Of a stretch of 64,000 nt of DNA, positions 27,074 through 37,632 are shown in pieces; the first letter of the stretch is position 1, and each line of letters opens with the position of its first letter. Under the pieces are notes generated by a model. That model was given only the letters and a program-made list of their open reading frames with translations. It made no database searches and was not told the DNA's origin. Position numbers and translations under genes: made by a program. The stretch is from an uncultured Methanobacterium sp. Its GTDB lineage: Archaea > Methanobacteriota > Methanobacteria > Methanobacteriales > Methanobacteriaceae. The DNA is taken from positions 310,001 through 374,000 of the forward strand of contig NZ_OY762015.1 of NCBI RefSeq assembly GCF_963665055.1, read 5' to 3'.

Positions 27074-27083
27074 TTTTTATATT
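27074..27083 (+). promoter_or_regulatory. Probable TATA box of the island operon
   Basis: TTTTTATATT at 27074-27083 lies about 25 bp before the ATG at 27104. Transcription would therefore begin at or very near the start codon, giving a leaderless or short-leader mRNA; this fits the lack of an SD at this gene. Confidence 0.45.
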
Positions 27084-27103
27084 ACTTGTCATCAATTATT
27101 CTC

Positions 27104-27604
27104 ATGGTTTCTAATCTTTCTCTTGAAGAGTGCATCAGAACTTATGAACGAGAGATTGTTAGAAAAAGTTCTTTAGAATCAAAAGCATCTGCACTCTTAA
27201 ACACTAGTGCTATTGTCATAAGCATACTAAACAGTTTTGTTGCTTTCATTGTGGCAGGAATAATTTCCTTCAGTAATTTTGGGATATTAATTGTCTTAAA
27301 TATAATTGCCACAATTCTTATTGGAATTTCAATTTATTGGTCTTTAGATATTTTGAAAATAAAACAACATTTTATTCCTTTTGATTTAAAAAATCCAGAA
27401 AAGATAATGGAAAAACTCGATAAAGAACATGATGATCTATTAAATGAATTAATTGATCTATACTTAGCCATTATTCCACAAATACATAAGTTGAACAACT
27501 CTAAAGCAATTTCTTTGGAATCATCTAGAAAATTTTTAATTATCGGTATATTATTTTCTTTTTTCGGTCTGATAATAACTATATGTCTAAATGGGGGTTT
27601 TTAA
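27104..27604 (+). CDS. Membrane protein, possible 2TM-effector-like (first gene of island operon)
   Basis: 166 residues from ATG 27104. A charged N-terminal helix (LEECIRTYEREIVRKSSLESKASALLN) runs into a TM hairpin (about 38-62 and 68-90); then come a soluble acidic helix and a last TM helix (147-166). A helix with SxKAsxLL entering two TM segments resembles SLATT/Pycsar-type membrane effectors, but the match is by eye only. The TTG at 27086 has no SD. The stop overlaps the next gene (TAATG). Very AT-rich, unlike the housekeeping genes of the window. Confidence 0.6.
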   Translation: MVSNLSLEECIRTYEREIVRKSSLESKASALLNTSAIVISILNSFVAFIVAGIISFSNFGILIVLNIIATILIGISIYWSLDILKIKQHFIPFDLKNPEKIMEKLDKEHDDLLNELIDLYLAIIPQIHKLNNSKAISLESSRKFLIIGILFSFFGLIITICLNGGF

Positions 27605-28410
27605 TGGAGAAAATTTTTAACAAACCAAAAACTTGTGATGAATGTAATGAAGATTTAAAGCGTCTTTTTTTGTATTGTACAAATTGTAACAAGTATATAT
27701 GTTATGATTGTTTTTCCAATCATCAAATTGACCATGATTATATTCCCTGTAAAACTTTAGATGGCAATAAAGGAGAAGTTTTGGATATAGGTTCTGCAGG
27801 ATATGGGATTCCTATAGGAGATTTATGGCCTTCTCATGAGATTGATGCTTTCCTTTCAAGTCATCATCCAAAATGTCCACATGCAATCGAGTATTTTGAA
27901 AAGAATAACATAACTTTCTATTGCCATGAATGTAAAAAATGGCTATGTTTAAACTGCCTAGATAATCATTTGGATCATGGTTTAATGCTTCATGTAGGCT
28001 TTAATGATGGTAAAGAGCTTAGACAAATAGATCCTAACTTATATAAATCAAAAAATCAACTATCATTGTCTGTTAATGTATATAAAATAGATGATGAAAA
28101 TCTTAAGGTCGAAGTTGAAATAAATAATCCAAATAGTGTACCATTATACGATTTGAAAATTATGCATACGTGGAGAGGCCTTGGAGAAGGAGATAATTAT
28201 GAAACGATTAAGGGTGATGATTTTGTTTGCCCTACAGTAATAGATCTTCCAGCCATTCCTCCAAACGAAATTATTGAAATACCTTATGAAATTAATTTTT
28301 CAAATGGAATTGACTCGCATTTATCCTCCATCATATCTATAATCCGTTTTAAGGATGTTTTTTTGGGAAGAGGGATGGTTTTTGCAGAATCTGAAATTCA
28401 AAGAGTATGA
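27604..28410 (+). CDS. Double B-box-like zinc finger protein
   Basis: 268 residues from the ATG in TAATG. There are two Cys/His modules. The first is CDECNEDLKRLFLYCTNCNK, then YICYDCFSNHQIDHD (residues 11-45). The second is CPHAIEYFEKNNITFYCHEC, then KKWLCLNCLDNHLDH (about 91-125). Each follows C-x2-C...C-x2-C...C-x2-C-x3-H-x3-H, the spacing of eukaryotic B-box zinc fingers. Residues 150-268 look like an all-beta domain (VNVYKIDDENLKVEVEINNP). It is probably a binding or adaptor protein inside the island operon. The stop overlaps a possible ATG for the next gene. Confidence 0.7.
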   Translation: MEKIFNKPKTCDECNEDLKRLFLYCTNCNKYICYDCFSNHQIDHDYIPCKTLDGNKGEVLDIGSAGYGIPIGDLWPSHEIDAFLSSHHPKCPHAIEYFEKNNITFYCHECKKWLCLNCLDNHLDHGLMLHVGFNDGKELRQIDPNLYKSKNQLSLSVNVYKIDDENLKVEVEINNPNSVPLYDLKIMHTWRGLGEGDNYETIKGDDFVCPTVIDLPAIPPNEIIEIPYEINFSNGIDSHLSSIISIIRFKDVFLGRGMVFAESEIQRV

Positions 28411-28430
28411 TATTTGGGAGGGGGTATAAA

Positions 28431-29207
28431 ATGGACAATTCAGAAATTAGAAAGAAAATGACAAAAATAGTTTATTTTGATGAAATTGGAGCTACTGATT
28501 ATTTAACAATAAATGGGGAATTAATAGAACAAATTATAACTGAATTGAGCGAAAATCAAAAAAACGTTGAAGCGGGAACTAACTTAAAAGGGTGGGTAAA
28601 AGCATCTATTTGGCCTTTCGTTGGAGGAAGTGTAGAAAGTAATGTTAAAGCGGGTATTGAAAAAAACAATTCCAATATAGTAAAAACAACTATTTCTAAT
28701 TCTTTATTAAGTGATTTTCTTGAAAAAAGAGGAAAAGATATTGAAGAATTAAATAATTATTATTTAAAACCCTATCCAAACTCAATTGCATTTTTTAAGA
28801 TGTTCACGCCTTATTTAAAAATGTTTTCAGAAGGTTTTACAACAGATGATGGGGCACCTTTGGACATGCATAATATGGATGCTGCATTTGAATATGGTAA
28901 GGGATATTATGAAATGATAGCAAATCCGAAAGTAGAAGAAAATAATGAAAATAAAAAAATATTGAGATTTAATATTAATGCCTTCCGAAACAATTATACA
29001 ATTGCTGATTTAACAAAAATGGATTTAACATATTATATAGTGAAAGTTGGCCGAGCAAATGAAGATTCTTTAGATATAAGTAAAGAATTTAATATGGGTG
29101 AAAAATTAATCTCACTGGACGATTTGGAAAATGGAAAAAGCGGTGATGAAGGACTTTTAGATGTTTATGATGTTATTCTTGCAGGAGTAAGCATTAATGA
29201 AGATTAA
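28431..29207 (+). CDS. Unknown protein, possibly DUF6414-like (third gene of island operon)
   Basis: 258 residues from ATG 28431, which has a strong SD (GGGAGGGGG) 6 bases upstream; the ATG at 28407 is discarded. It begins with IVYFDEIGATDYLTINGELIE. The YFDExxATDYL start is, to my memory, the hallmark of DUF6414 proteins, often found in bacterial accessory islands. No TM segment. The central part is NFxxxxPYLKMFSEGF-like, and the C-terminus is acidic. Function unknown. It overlaps the ATPase gene by 11 bases. Confidence 0.6.
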   Translation: MDNSEIRKKMTKIVYFDEIGATDYLTINGELIEQIITELSENQKNVEAGTNLKGWVKASIWPFVGGSVESNVKAGIEKNNSNIVKTTISNSLLSDFLEKRGKDIEELNNYYLKPYPNSIAFFKMFTPYLKMFSEGFTTDDGAPLDMHNMDAAFEYGKGYYEMIANPKVEENNENKKILRFNINAFRNNYTIADLTKMDLTYYIVKVGRANEDSLDISKEFNMGEKLISLDDLENGKSGDEGLLDVYDVILAGVSINED

Positions 29208-30309
29208 AATATATTATGGTCCAAAATCAGGTTTTGAAAAGTTTATACCTGAAGAAAAGACCACGCTCTCTGAACTGGTTATTGAATTTGATGCCCGGCG
29301 AAATAAACATACGGTGGTTATACCTGGTCAAGAAAATGAAGAACCTGAGCGAGATCCCATCAAATGTTTGGTGGCTTACTCAGAAAGTTATGCTCGTATT
29401 TCTGAAAGTGCTGTTCTGAGTTTTAATAGTTTGATCAATGAAGGCAATATAGAAAATTTATATTTACAAAATCCTCCCGTCCAAATATCAAATTTGCTTA
29501 AAGAGTTTTACAGTGAGAATATATCTTATAAAAAATATAAATACAATTTATTAAATGTAGATAATTTTTTAAAAATAAATTCTACATTTGAGGATAATAT
29601 AATAGGACAAGATCAGGTGAAAAAAGATTTATTGAACTCTTTTTATTCTTTTTTAAAAAATTATAATAACAATAAACCAATAGTTCTAATGTTTTATGGA
29701 AATTCTGGAATTGGTAAAACCGAGACTGCAAAATTTTTAAGTGGAATATTGGGTGAAGAGCTTTTTAGAAAACAATTTTCAATGTTTCAAAATATTAAAT
29801 TTAGCGAATACTTATTTGGCGGTAATCATGCGCAACCTTCTTTTGCTAAAGAACTTTTAGAAAGAAATTCTAATGTCATATTATTGGATGAATTTGACAA
29901 AGCAGCCGATCTCTTTCATGAAGCTTTTTATCAATTATTTGATGATGGAATATTCGAAGATAAAAATTATAAAGTTCAGTTAGATAATGCTATTATAATT
30001 TGCACCTCAAATTATCAAAATGAAAATGAGATAAGAAAAAATATTGGCGATCCTCTTTTCTTTAGATTTACTAAACTCATTAAATTCAATCCCCTTAGTA
30101 TTGAAGCTATAAAAAGAATAATGGACATCAATATCGAAAAAAAATATGAGAAATTGGATGATGATGACAAAAAAATAATAAATTTAGATCAATTAAAAAA
30201 AATGTTTCTTAGTAAAGCATCTAAATTTAAAAATGCACGAGAAATATCTAATTTAATAGACGAAGCGATAAATTCGCAACTAGTAAAAAATTTTATTGAA
30301 AATTCTTAA
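29197..30309 (+). CDS. Clp/HSP100-like AAA+ ATPase (fourth gene of island operon)
   Basis: 370 residues. Residues 1-125 are a unique N-terminal region. Residues 131-310 are an AAA+ domain of the ClpA/B D2 type: IIGQDQVKKDLL, Walker A GNSGIGKT (168-175), pore-like SEYLFGG loop, Walker B VILLDEFD (227-234), sensor-1 CTSN and an arginine finger in DPLFFRF. The C-terminal lid is helical. Only one AAA domain and no ClpP-binding loop or M-domain. Such ATPases remodel protein complexes. The first 75 codons are clearly richer in G+C than the rest, so the gene may be a mosaic. Confidence 0.8.
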   Translation: MKIKIYYGPKSGFEKFIPEEKTTLSELVIEFDARRNKHTVVIPGQENEEPERDPIKCLVAYSESYARISESAVLSFNSLINEGNIENLYLQNPPVQISNLLKEFYSENISYKKYKYNLLNVDNFLKINSTFEDNIIGQDQVKKDLLNSFYSFLKNYNNNKPIVLMFYGNSGIGKTETAKFLSGILGEELFRKQFSMFQNIKFSEYLFGGNHAQPSFAKELLERNSNVILLDEFDKAADLFHEAFYQLFDDGIFEDKNYKVQLDNAIIICTSNYQNENEIRKNIGDPLFFRFTKLIKFNPLSIEAIKRIMDINIEKKYEKLDDDDKKIINLDQLKKMFLSKASKFKNAREISNLIDEAINSQLVKNFIENS

Positions 30310-30463
30310 AGTGAAATTTATTAATGTGATTTAGATACTTTATTTGTTTTTTTAAAATATTTATCTGAAATCAACAACATTAACGTATATATTAAATTAG
30401 AATAATATTTCTATAATCGTCAAACATAAGAATAACTTTCGCTAAATTCCATATTAAAACTAA

Positions 30464-31873
30464 TTATTCTTTAGAAGGTTCAATTCCATATAATAATAAA
30501 TTGTTTGCCAAACCAAAACATTTTTCGGCATTTTCCTTAGAACAACTCTCACCCCTATGAACAATTCTATTTCTTTTAGATTTCAATTCTTTCAATAATT
30601 CATAATATGAATCGTCTAATTCTCCGTATATATTCATTATCTCCAAAATTGGGTGCAAATTCCACTTTAATAATTCTTTTTTCCTTCTTTGAGGCAAATC
30701 TTTCTTATCTTCATTTAACATTTTTTCCCATAAATTGTATAGGTACTTCTCAATGATAGTCCAACTCATAATGAATGATTGAGAATATTCTGTATTGTAA
30801 AGATGTGTAAATGCTTCAAAAAAGAAATCTAAAAAATTCGTGTATTCCATATCTAAATTTAACTCTTTTGATTTATCAATAACTTGTACAATATCATTTT
30901 CCTTTAAAAATAGTTTATGGCCAGTATACCATTTGGGATCCCCATGAAGACGTTCTTCTAAGAGACGTGTCCTTGCAAAATTGCCATTACCTTGCCAACT
31001 ACCTATCTGTTTAGTTTTAGGGTCAATTTCAACATGGATAAGCTCAAATTCCCTAATTTTTATATTTGGGATCTTTAAAAGAAGGGCTGTTCCCATTATT
31101 TCATTCAATAAATCTAATGCTTTCTCCTTATTTGTTTCAGTTATTGCCAAAAATCCGTCAGATTCCACAATTAAAGACCTTCCTTTGTAATCTGTAGTAT
31201 ATATGTTTTTTATATAAGCACCTAAACTCACTCCTCGGAGTCTATCATTAAAAGAAGGATTTGGACCATTTCCTATCCATATTGCTGGATAAAAGAAAGT
31301 TGCATAACCTTTATCCATCTCTTTAGCTGGAACTGGTTTAGGAATTGATACTTCTTGCTGAGAATTTTCATGATCTTTTAATTCATGTTCATAGACCATT
31401 TTGAAAATATCTTTAACATCCTTTTCTTGAATTTTGCCATCAAAAACCCAAGCAAAACAATCCTTTGCTACATTCATCCTATTACGTATTTTGTTTCTCA
31501 TAAAAGGATTTTGATCGAAGTTTTTTATAAAATGTAAAAATGACTCTTCAAGAGCTTCAGAATAAGTATTTCCAATCGCTGTTTCGTCGTCCAATGTTTT
31601 AGTCCATTTATCTTTTTTAATAAAAGAATCAAATGTATTTATAATATCAGAAATATTTTTAGGTCCTTCTAACTCGAAATTTAAATCCAAGACCTCTTGC
31701 CATTTAGTAAATACAAATATTTGATAATCTGTTTTAAGATCGGTATCTTGTAACCAAATCACATCTATTTGACAGGGTGATTTAAAATCATCAGGAATAA
31801 AATCAGTTTTTTGAGATTGTTCTCTTGAATATATAATGAAATCTTTAATCCAACTTTCAAGTTTTGGGGACAT
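30464..31873 (-). CDS. Unknown protein with C-terminal HEPN-like domain
   Basis: 469 residues. The last 110 residues are helical (SQSFIMSWTIIEKYLYNLWE ... YELLKELKSKRNRIVHRGES) and contain RNRIVH, an R-x4-H motif typical of HEPN ribonuclease or Apea-type domains. The first 360 residues are mixed alpha/beta with no family that I recognise. It faces the AAA+ operon (stops 155 bp apart) and shares its high AT content. HEPN proteins are frequent RNA-cutting effectors in defence and toxin systems; activity here is inferred from the motif alone. No clear SD; possibly leaderless. Confidence 0.6.
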   Translation of the reverse strand: MSPKLESWIKDFIIYSREQSQKTDFIPDDFKSPCQIDVIWLQDTDLKTDYQIFVFTKWQEVLDLNFELEGPKNISDIINTFDSFIKKDKWTKTLDDETAIGNTYSEALEESFLHFIKNFDQNPFMRNKIRNRMNVAKDCFAWVFDGKIQEKDVKDIFKMVYEHELKDHENSQQEVSIPKPVPAKEMDKGYATFFYPAIWIGNGPNPSFNDRLRGVSLGAYIKNIYTTDYKGRSLIVESDGFLAITETNKEKALDLLNEIMGTALLLKIPNIKIREFELIHVEIDPKTKQIGSWQGNGNFARTRLLEERLHGDPKWYTGHKLFLKENDIVQVIDKSKELNLDMEYTNFLDFFFEAFTHLYNTEYSQSFIMSWTIIEKYLYNLWEKMLNEDKKDLPQRRKKELLKWNLHPILEIMNIYGELDDSYYELLKELKSKRNRIVHRGESCSKENAEKCFGLANNLLLYGIEPSKE

Positions 31874-32021
31874 ATTAACTGTTATAATATCAACATATTA
31901 AAAAATTATTATACTTCATTCTATTGTGAATATCATTTTTTAATCATTTAACCCCTAACCCAAAACTCCTTCTACTCACTTTTCTACCAAAAAAGAAAAC
32001 AGATTAAAGGTTAGTCCGTCC

Positions 32022-32170
32022 CTAACAATTTATTCATTCTTTAACAATATTCAGATGGAAAATCCTTGAGTTTTTACTTAGACTAAGTATTAATCTTTTG
32101 ATAGACTAAAAAATAAGGCGTAATACCCCAAATCTTTATATAATCATAAGTGACAATTAATGATAATTAT
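32022..32170 (+). repeat. Dispersed promoter-like element, copy B
   Basis: Partner of copy A (20606-20759). It contains the perfect palindrome TACTTAGACTAAGTA at 32075-32089, the block ACTAAAAAATAAGGCGTAAT, a TATA box (TTTATATAAT, 32135-32144) and AAGTGACAATTAATGATAAT. It lies directly before the CBS regulator gene at 32235, so here it very likely is the promoter with an operator. Confidence 0.7.
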
Positions 32171-32234
32171 AAATAATGGTAAATTTATACTAAAATCAGA
32201 TAATTATATTACTTAATAGATTCGGTGATTCCAA

Positions 32235-33116
<882 letters not shown>

Positions 33117-33424
33117 TTAATTATCCTGATAATTGGAGTTTATTTCTTAAATTAAAACTCTTCAAAGTTTAAAATCTTCAAAGTTAAACTCTTCAAAAAG
33201 TACTGATTTCAACTTGTACTTGAATTAATCAATATATTGTATATGATTAATTTCACAGATTTAACTAGAATAAACTAATTTTAAATAAACCCTTGAATAA
33301 ATAAAATAAGATATACTTTTTACTTACTGATCATTTAACTAAATTTTATTAGATCTATTCCACACTCTTAAATTTATTCCATACCCCATTAGATGGGGTT
33401 TTATTCATATAATTAAAATAGGAA
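33117..33424. other. 310-bp spacer with short direct repeats and a hairpin
   Basis: Three imperfect copies of AAA(C/A)TCTTCAAAGTT-like sequence lie at 33163-33200. A perfect stem ACCCCAT/ATGGGGT (33383-33399) is followed by TTTTATT; it is described separately. No gene. Confidence 0.5.
33383..33405 (+). terminator. Stem-loop followed by T-rich run
   Basis: 7-bp perfect stem ACCCCAT-TAG-ATGGGGT, then TTTTATT. The position is 270 bp after the CBS gene and 20-35 bp before dys, so it may end readthrough from upstream or overlap the dys promoter. Confidence 0.4.
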
Positions 33425-33433
33425 GTGCAGAAA

Positions 33434-34372
<939 letters not shown>

Positions 34373-34474
34373 AGACATTAAATAGTAAATGATGTGGTTG
34401 AATTGAATAAAAGGCACTATAATTAATCAGATTAGGTAAATTGTAATTAATATTTATAAGGAGTTTAAAAAGAC

Positions 34475-35071
34475 ATGTTTTTAGAGGCAGTTCTCTACGC
34501 ATTATCGGGATTTTTCATGAAATTCTCGGATGATGCCCTGGATGTGGAGAACAACACTATTCTGGGTATTCTCGGTGGGGTAATCTGTGTTATAGGAATT
34601 GGATATTTATCAGTGAACTTCACTGATGCTGCCACCATCTTCCTGGCCATACTACTGGGAACCCTACTTTCAGGTAAAGTTGATAAAATTGGTCATCTGG
34701 TCACTCTAGGAATCTTCCTGGCAATCCTGGCCATATTTGGTATGCCCTATGTTGGATTGGGGGCACTTATTGTATGTACCATTGCCGCCTGGTTGGATGA
34801 AGTGGGCAATGATCGGGAAAGCTTAAAAGGAATAAAAATTGTAGAAAAATTCTTCAACTACCGCTGCGCCCTAAAAATAGCAGTTCTGGTTCTGGCGGTT
34901 CTGGGAGGTCTGCAGATGATCTACCCCCAGCTTATAATTCCAGGAATGAACTTTTTCCAGCCAGTAACCTTCATCTATTTCCTGCTCTTTGACATTGCCT
35001 ATGAAATAGCGGGTTTAAAGTTTAATAGAATCTATGATGGACTCAAGGACCTCTACCGGGTCCGGAGCTAG
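34475..35071 (+). CDS. Conserved methanogen-type membrane protein
   Basis: 198 residues with six hydrophobic helices; polar, conserved-looking loops hold KFSDDALDVENN (near 15-27) and AWLDEVGNDRESLKG (107-122). I do not know a named family. The first loop recalls polyprenyl-type membrane enzymes (DDxxDxxxN-like), but the second Asp-rich motif needed for UbiA is not clear. Its 3' end overlaps the pyrF gene on the opposite strand by 57 bp. Confidence 0.7.
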   Translation: MFLEAVLYALSGFFMKFSDDALDVENNTILGILGGVICVIGIGYLSVNFTDAATIFLAILLGTLLSGKVDKIGHLVTLGIFLAILAIFGMPYVGLGALIVCTIAAWLDEVGNDRESLKGIKIVEKFFNYRCALKIAVLVLAVLGGLQMIYPQLIIPGMNFFQPVTFIYFLLFDIAYEIAGLKFNRIYDGLKDLYRVRS

Positions 35072-35665
35072 GTATATACTCCGACCAATAATCAGTGCAT
35101 CAGCAAATTCAAGAGTATCTTTAGGATTTCCTCCCTGCACACCCACACCAGGGGATATCAGGAATGAATCCTTACCTATTATCTGTCTTATTTTTCCCAA
35201 ACGATCCAGACGGGTGGATGGACCAACATAGTTAGTGATCCCCATTTCCACACCCATACGGGCTATGTCCATGGAAACAGGTTGCAGGAACCGGGATGCA
35301 CCGGGGTGTGACATTTCAGTCAGTAGAAAAATCTCTTTTCCATGTTGATTGGCAGATTCAATACAGCTGGTTGCACTGTCAACTCCCACAAATCCATGCA
35401 CGATAATTGCATCGGCACCGGCCTGGAATGTAACATCAGCAATCTTCTGATTGGTTGCAGGTATGTCTGCCACCTTAAAATCACAGATAACCTTACAATC
35501 ATACTCCTCTTTAACCCGACTCACAGATTCCAATCCCTCAGCTAACACCAGGGGATAACCAATCTTAACTGTGTCTAGATAATCGGAAACTTTATCCATC
35601 AATTCCACGGCTTTTTCTATGCTGGGAACATCCAGGGCCAGGATGATCTTGTTTTTAACCTCCAT
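35015..35665 (-). CDS. pyrF: Orotidine 5'-phosphate decarboxylase
   Basis: 216 residues, normal archaeal length. ALDVPSIEKA carries the first conserved Asp and DFKVADIPATN is the catalytic D-x-K-x2-D motif. SPGVGVQGG and GRSIYLAPDP form the phosphate-binding end of the TIM barrel. It makes UMP in the last step of pyrimidine synthesis. It converges and overlaps with the membrane protein gene by 57 bp, so the transcripts are antisense to each other at their ends. Confidence 0.95.
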   Translation of the reverse strand: MEVKNKIILALDVPSIEKAVELMDKVSDYLDTVKIGYPLVLAEGLESVSRVKEEYDCKVICDFKVADIPATNQKIADVTFQAGADAIIVHGFVGVDSATSCIESANQHGKEIFLLTEMSHPGASRFLQPVSMDIARMGVEMGITNYVGPSTRLDRLGKIRQIIGKDSFLISPGVGVQGGNPKDTLEFADALIIGRSIYLAPDPVEVLESIIDSIKL

Positions 35666-35924
35666 GATGGTAGTATGTTTTTGATCATTAAAATATTGTA
35701 TGGAGTTTTAAATCATTTTTATAGGGTTAAAAATTATTTGTAGGGGATATGAATTATACCGATGGAGAGCTGATCTAAAATTGGGACCCATTTTTGCAAA
35801 CTGTTTATTCCTGATAAAAGATCCATTTAATGTGGTTAAGATCATGCTAATGTTAATATTCAATCTACCCCAATTACCATCACAAGCTTGAAAATAATCA
35901 AAAATAGGTCTGGAATTTAACATA

Positions 35925-35931
35925 CCTTTAT
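35925..35931 (+). promoter_or_regulatory. TATA box of the first TRAM gene
   Basis: TTTATAA in ACCTTTATAAGCCCCC, about 60 bp before the ATG at 35990; the leader then carries the GGAAGTGA SD shared by both TRAM genes. Confidence 0.4.
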
Positions 35932-35964
35932 AAGCCCCCAAATCAATATAAAGTCAGCCATTTC

Positions 35965-36214
<250 letters not shown>

Positions 36215-36328
36215 ACTAGTAAATGAAATTGATTCTTGAAGCGAAATAAAAATCTTTTTTATTAAGTTTTTTAAGAATTCACATTTTTTAAAGCCAATTT
36301 AAGGCAAATTATTTGGAAGTGAATATAT

Positions 36329-36553
<225 letters not shown>

Positions 36554-37425
36554 TTTTATAATTATTCATATCTTCGATCCTAAAAGAGGATAAAATCTGA
36601 TTTTATCCTTTTTGAATTTATTTTTTAACTTCATCCTGCTTTTTATCAATTCCTTTCTGCTTTTAATTAATTAATAATTTTTATGACTAATTTATCAGAT
36701 TTTCTCTTGTATATTTGTAATTTTTTATAATTTCTATCTGTTTTTAGTAATTTATCAGCTTTTTACTGTCATTTTATGTTTTCACGGTTTTTATCTAGTT
36801 TAATAGTTATTTGTATGTTTTTATAGTACTTTATCCAGCTTTTTATGGTGATTTGTCTGTTTTTTATAGATATTTGTTAGTTCATAATTACTTATCAGCA
36901 TTTTACAGTCCCATATCACAATCTACTAATTATAATAATACTGTATTAATTAATCAGGCCGGGATTCGTAATAAAACCAATTTAGGCATTAATCTGGGTG
37001 AAATTGGTACAGATTTGGGAAAATCCATTTAAGTGATAAAGGTATATCTAGTTATTGTGTGGTGTTTCTTTTAACACTGCACGCCCCCCCCCCCCCCCTT
37101 AATTTTCATAGATTTTTAAATCACTGCTTATTTTAAATTGGCTTATTTTTAATTGAATACTCATATTTCCAATTTTCAGACAGGAGTGATTTTTCTTAAC
37201 CAAATTTTCATGCCTTAACCAAATTACATGCATTTTTTTCGAAGATAATATTCTACTTTCTTAGATCAGATCCTCACTTTTTTTTGAAGGATATACTTTT
37301 TTTTAAGAGAAAATACTCACATATTTAGTCGTAAACATTTTTGATAAAAATTCTTGGTTTATAAGCTGATCCGGCCACAAAAATAAAAAATCAATTTTTC
37401 ATGATTTTTTTTAAAGTAAAAGTGA
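36554..37425. other. Long T-rich spacer with degenerate repeats and a poly-C tract
   Basis: Between 36640 and 36910, loosely repeated phrases recur: TTTATCAG(C)TTTT, TTTTTATAG, ATTTGT(C/A)TG. An apparent ORF at 36811-37032 runs through these and is not convincing. A run of 15 C lies at 37084-37098. No intact gene or clear RNA could be recognised. Confidence 0.45.
37084..37098 (+). repeat. Homopolymer of 15 C
   Basis: An uninterrupted run of 15 C in an otherwise AT-rich spacer, 550 bp before cbiM. Such runs slip during replication and are also prone to sequencing error. Confidence 0.8.
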
Positions 37426-37440
37426 AAACTTTATATAGTG
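37426..37440 (+). promoter_or_regulatory. Probable promoter of the cbi operon
   Basis: ACTTTATATAGTG gives a good TATA box about 195 bp before cbiM. If used, it yields a leader of roughly 170 nt that begins close to the three 17-bp repeats, which could carry regulation. Confidence 0.45.
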
Positions 37441-37474
37441 TTTGTTCTAAAAGTGAGTTACAGTGGAGTGGGGA

Positions 37475-37525
37475 ATTATAGAGCAAGTGTCATTATAGAG
37501 CAAGTGTCATTATAGAGCAAGTGTC
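37475..37525 (+). repeat. Three tandem copies of a 17-bp unit in the cbi leader
   Basis: ATTATAGAGCAAGTGTC occurs at 37475, 37492 and 37509 without change, followed by a partial GGCAAGTG. It lies about 45 bp downstream of the TATA box and before the cobalt transporter. It could be an operator array or a leader RNA element. Confidence 0.75.
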
Positions 37526-37632
37526 ATGTAGTGGCAAGTGAATTTGCTTCGTAAATAATTAATACCCATTTAAAAAGTCAGAATAATGAATTAAATATCA
37601 AAAAAATTGTTTAAAATAAAAGGAGGATTTAA

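Noticed and set aside
20606..32170. Composite transposon bounded by the two 150-bp elements
   Set aside because: No transposase gene, no target-site duplication seen, and one copy clearly serves as a gene promoter; kept only as a repeat pair.
36811..37032. 73-codon ORF in the long spacer
   Set aside because: It runs through T-rich degenerate repeats, lacks an SD, and shows no domain.
37440..37632. Cobalamin riboswitch before cbiM
   Set aside because: No conserved B12-box sequence is visible, and the region is dominated by simple repeats and AT-rich sequence.
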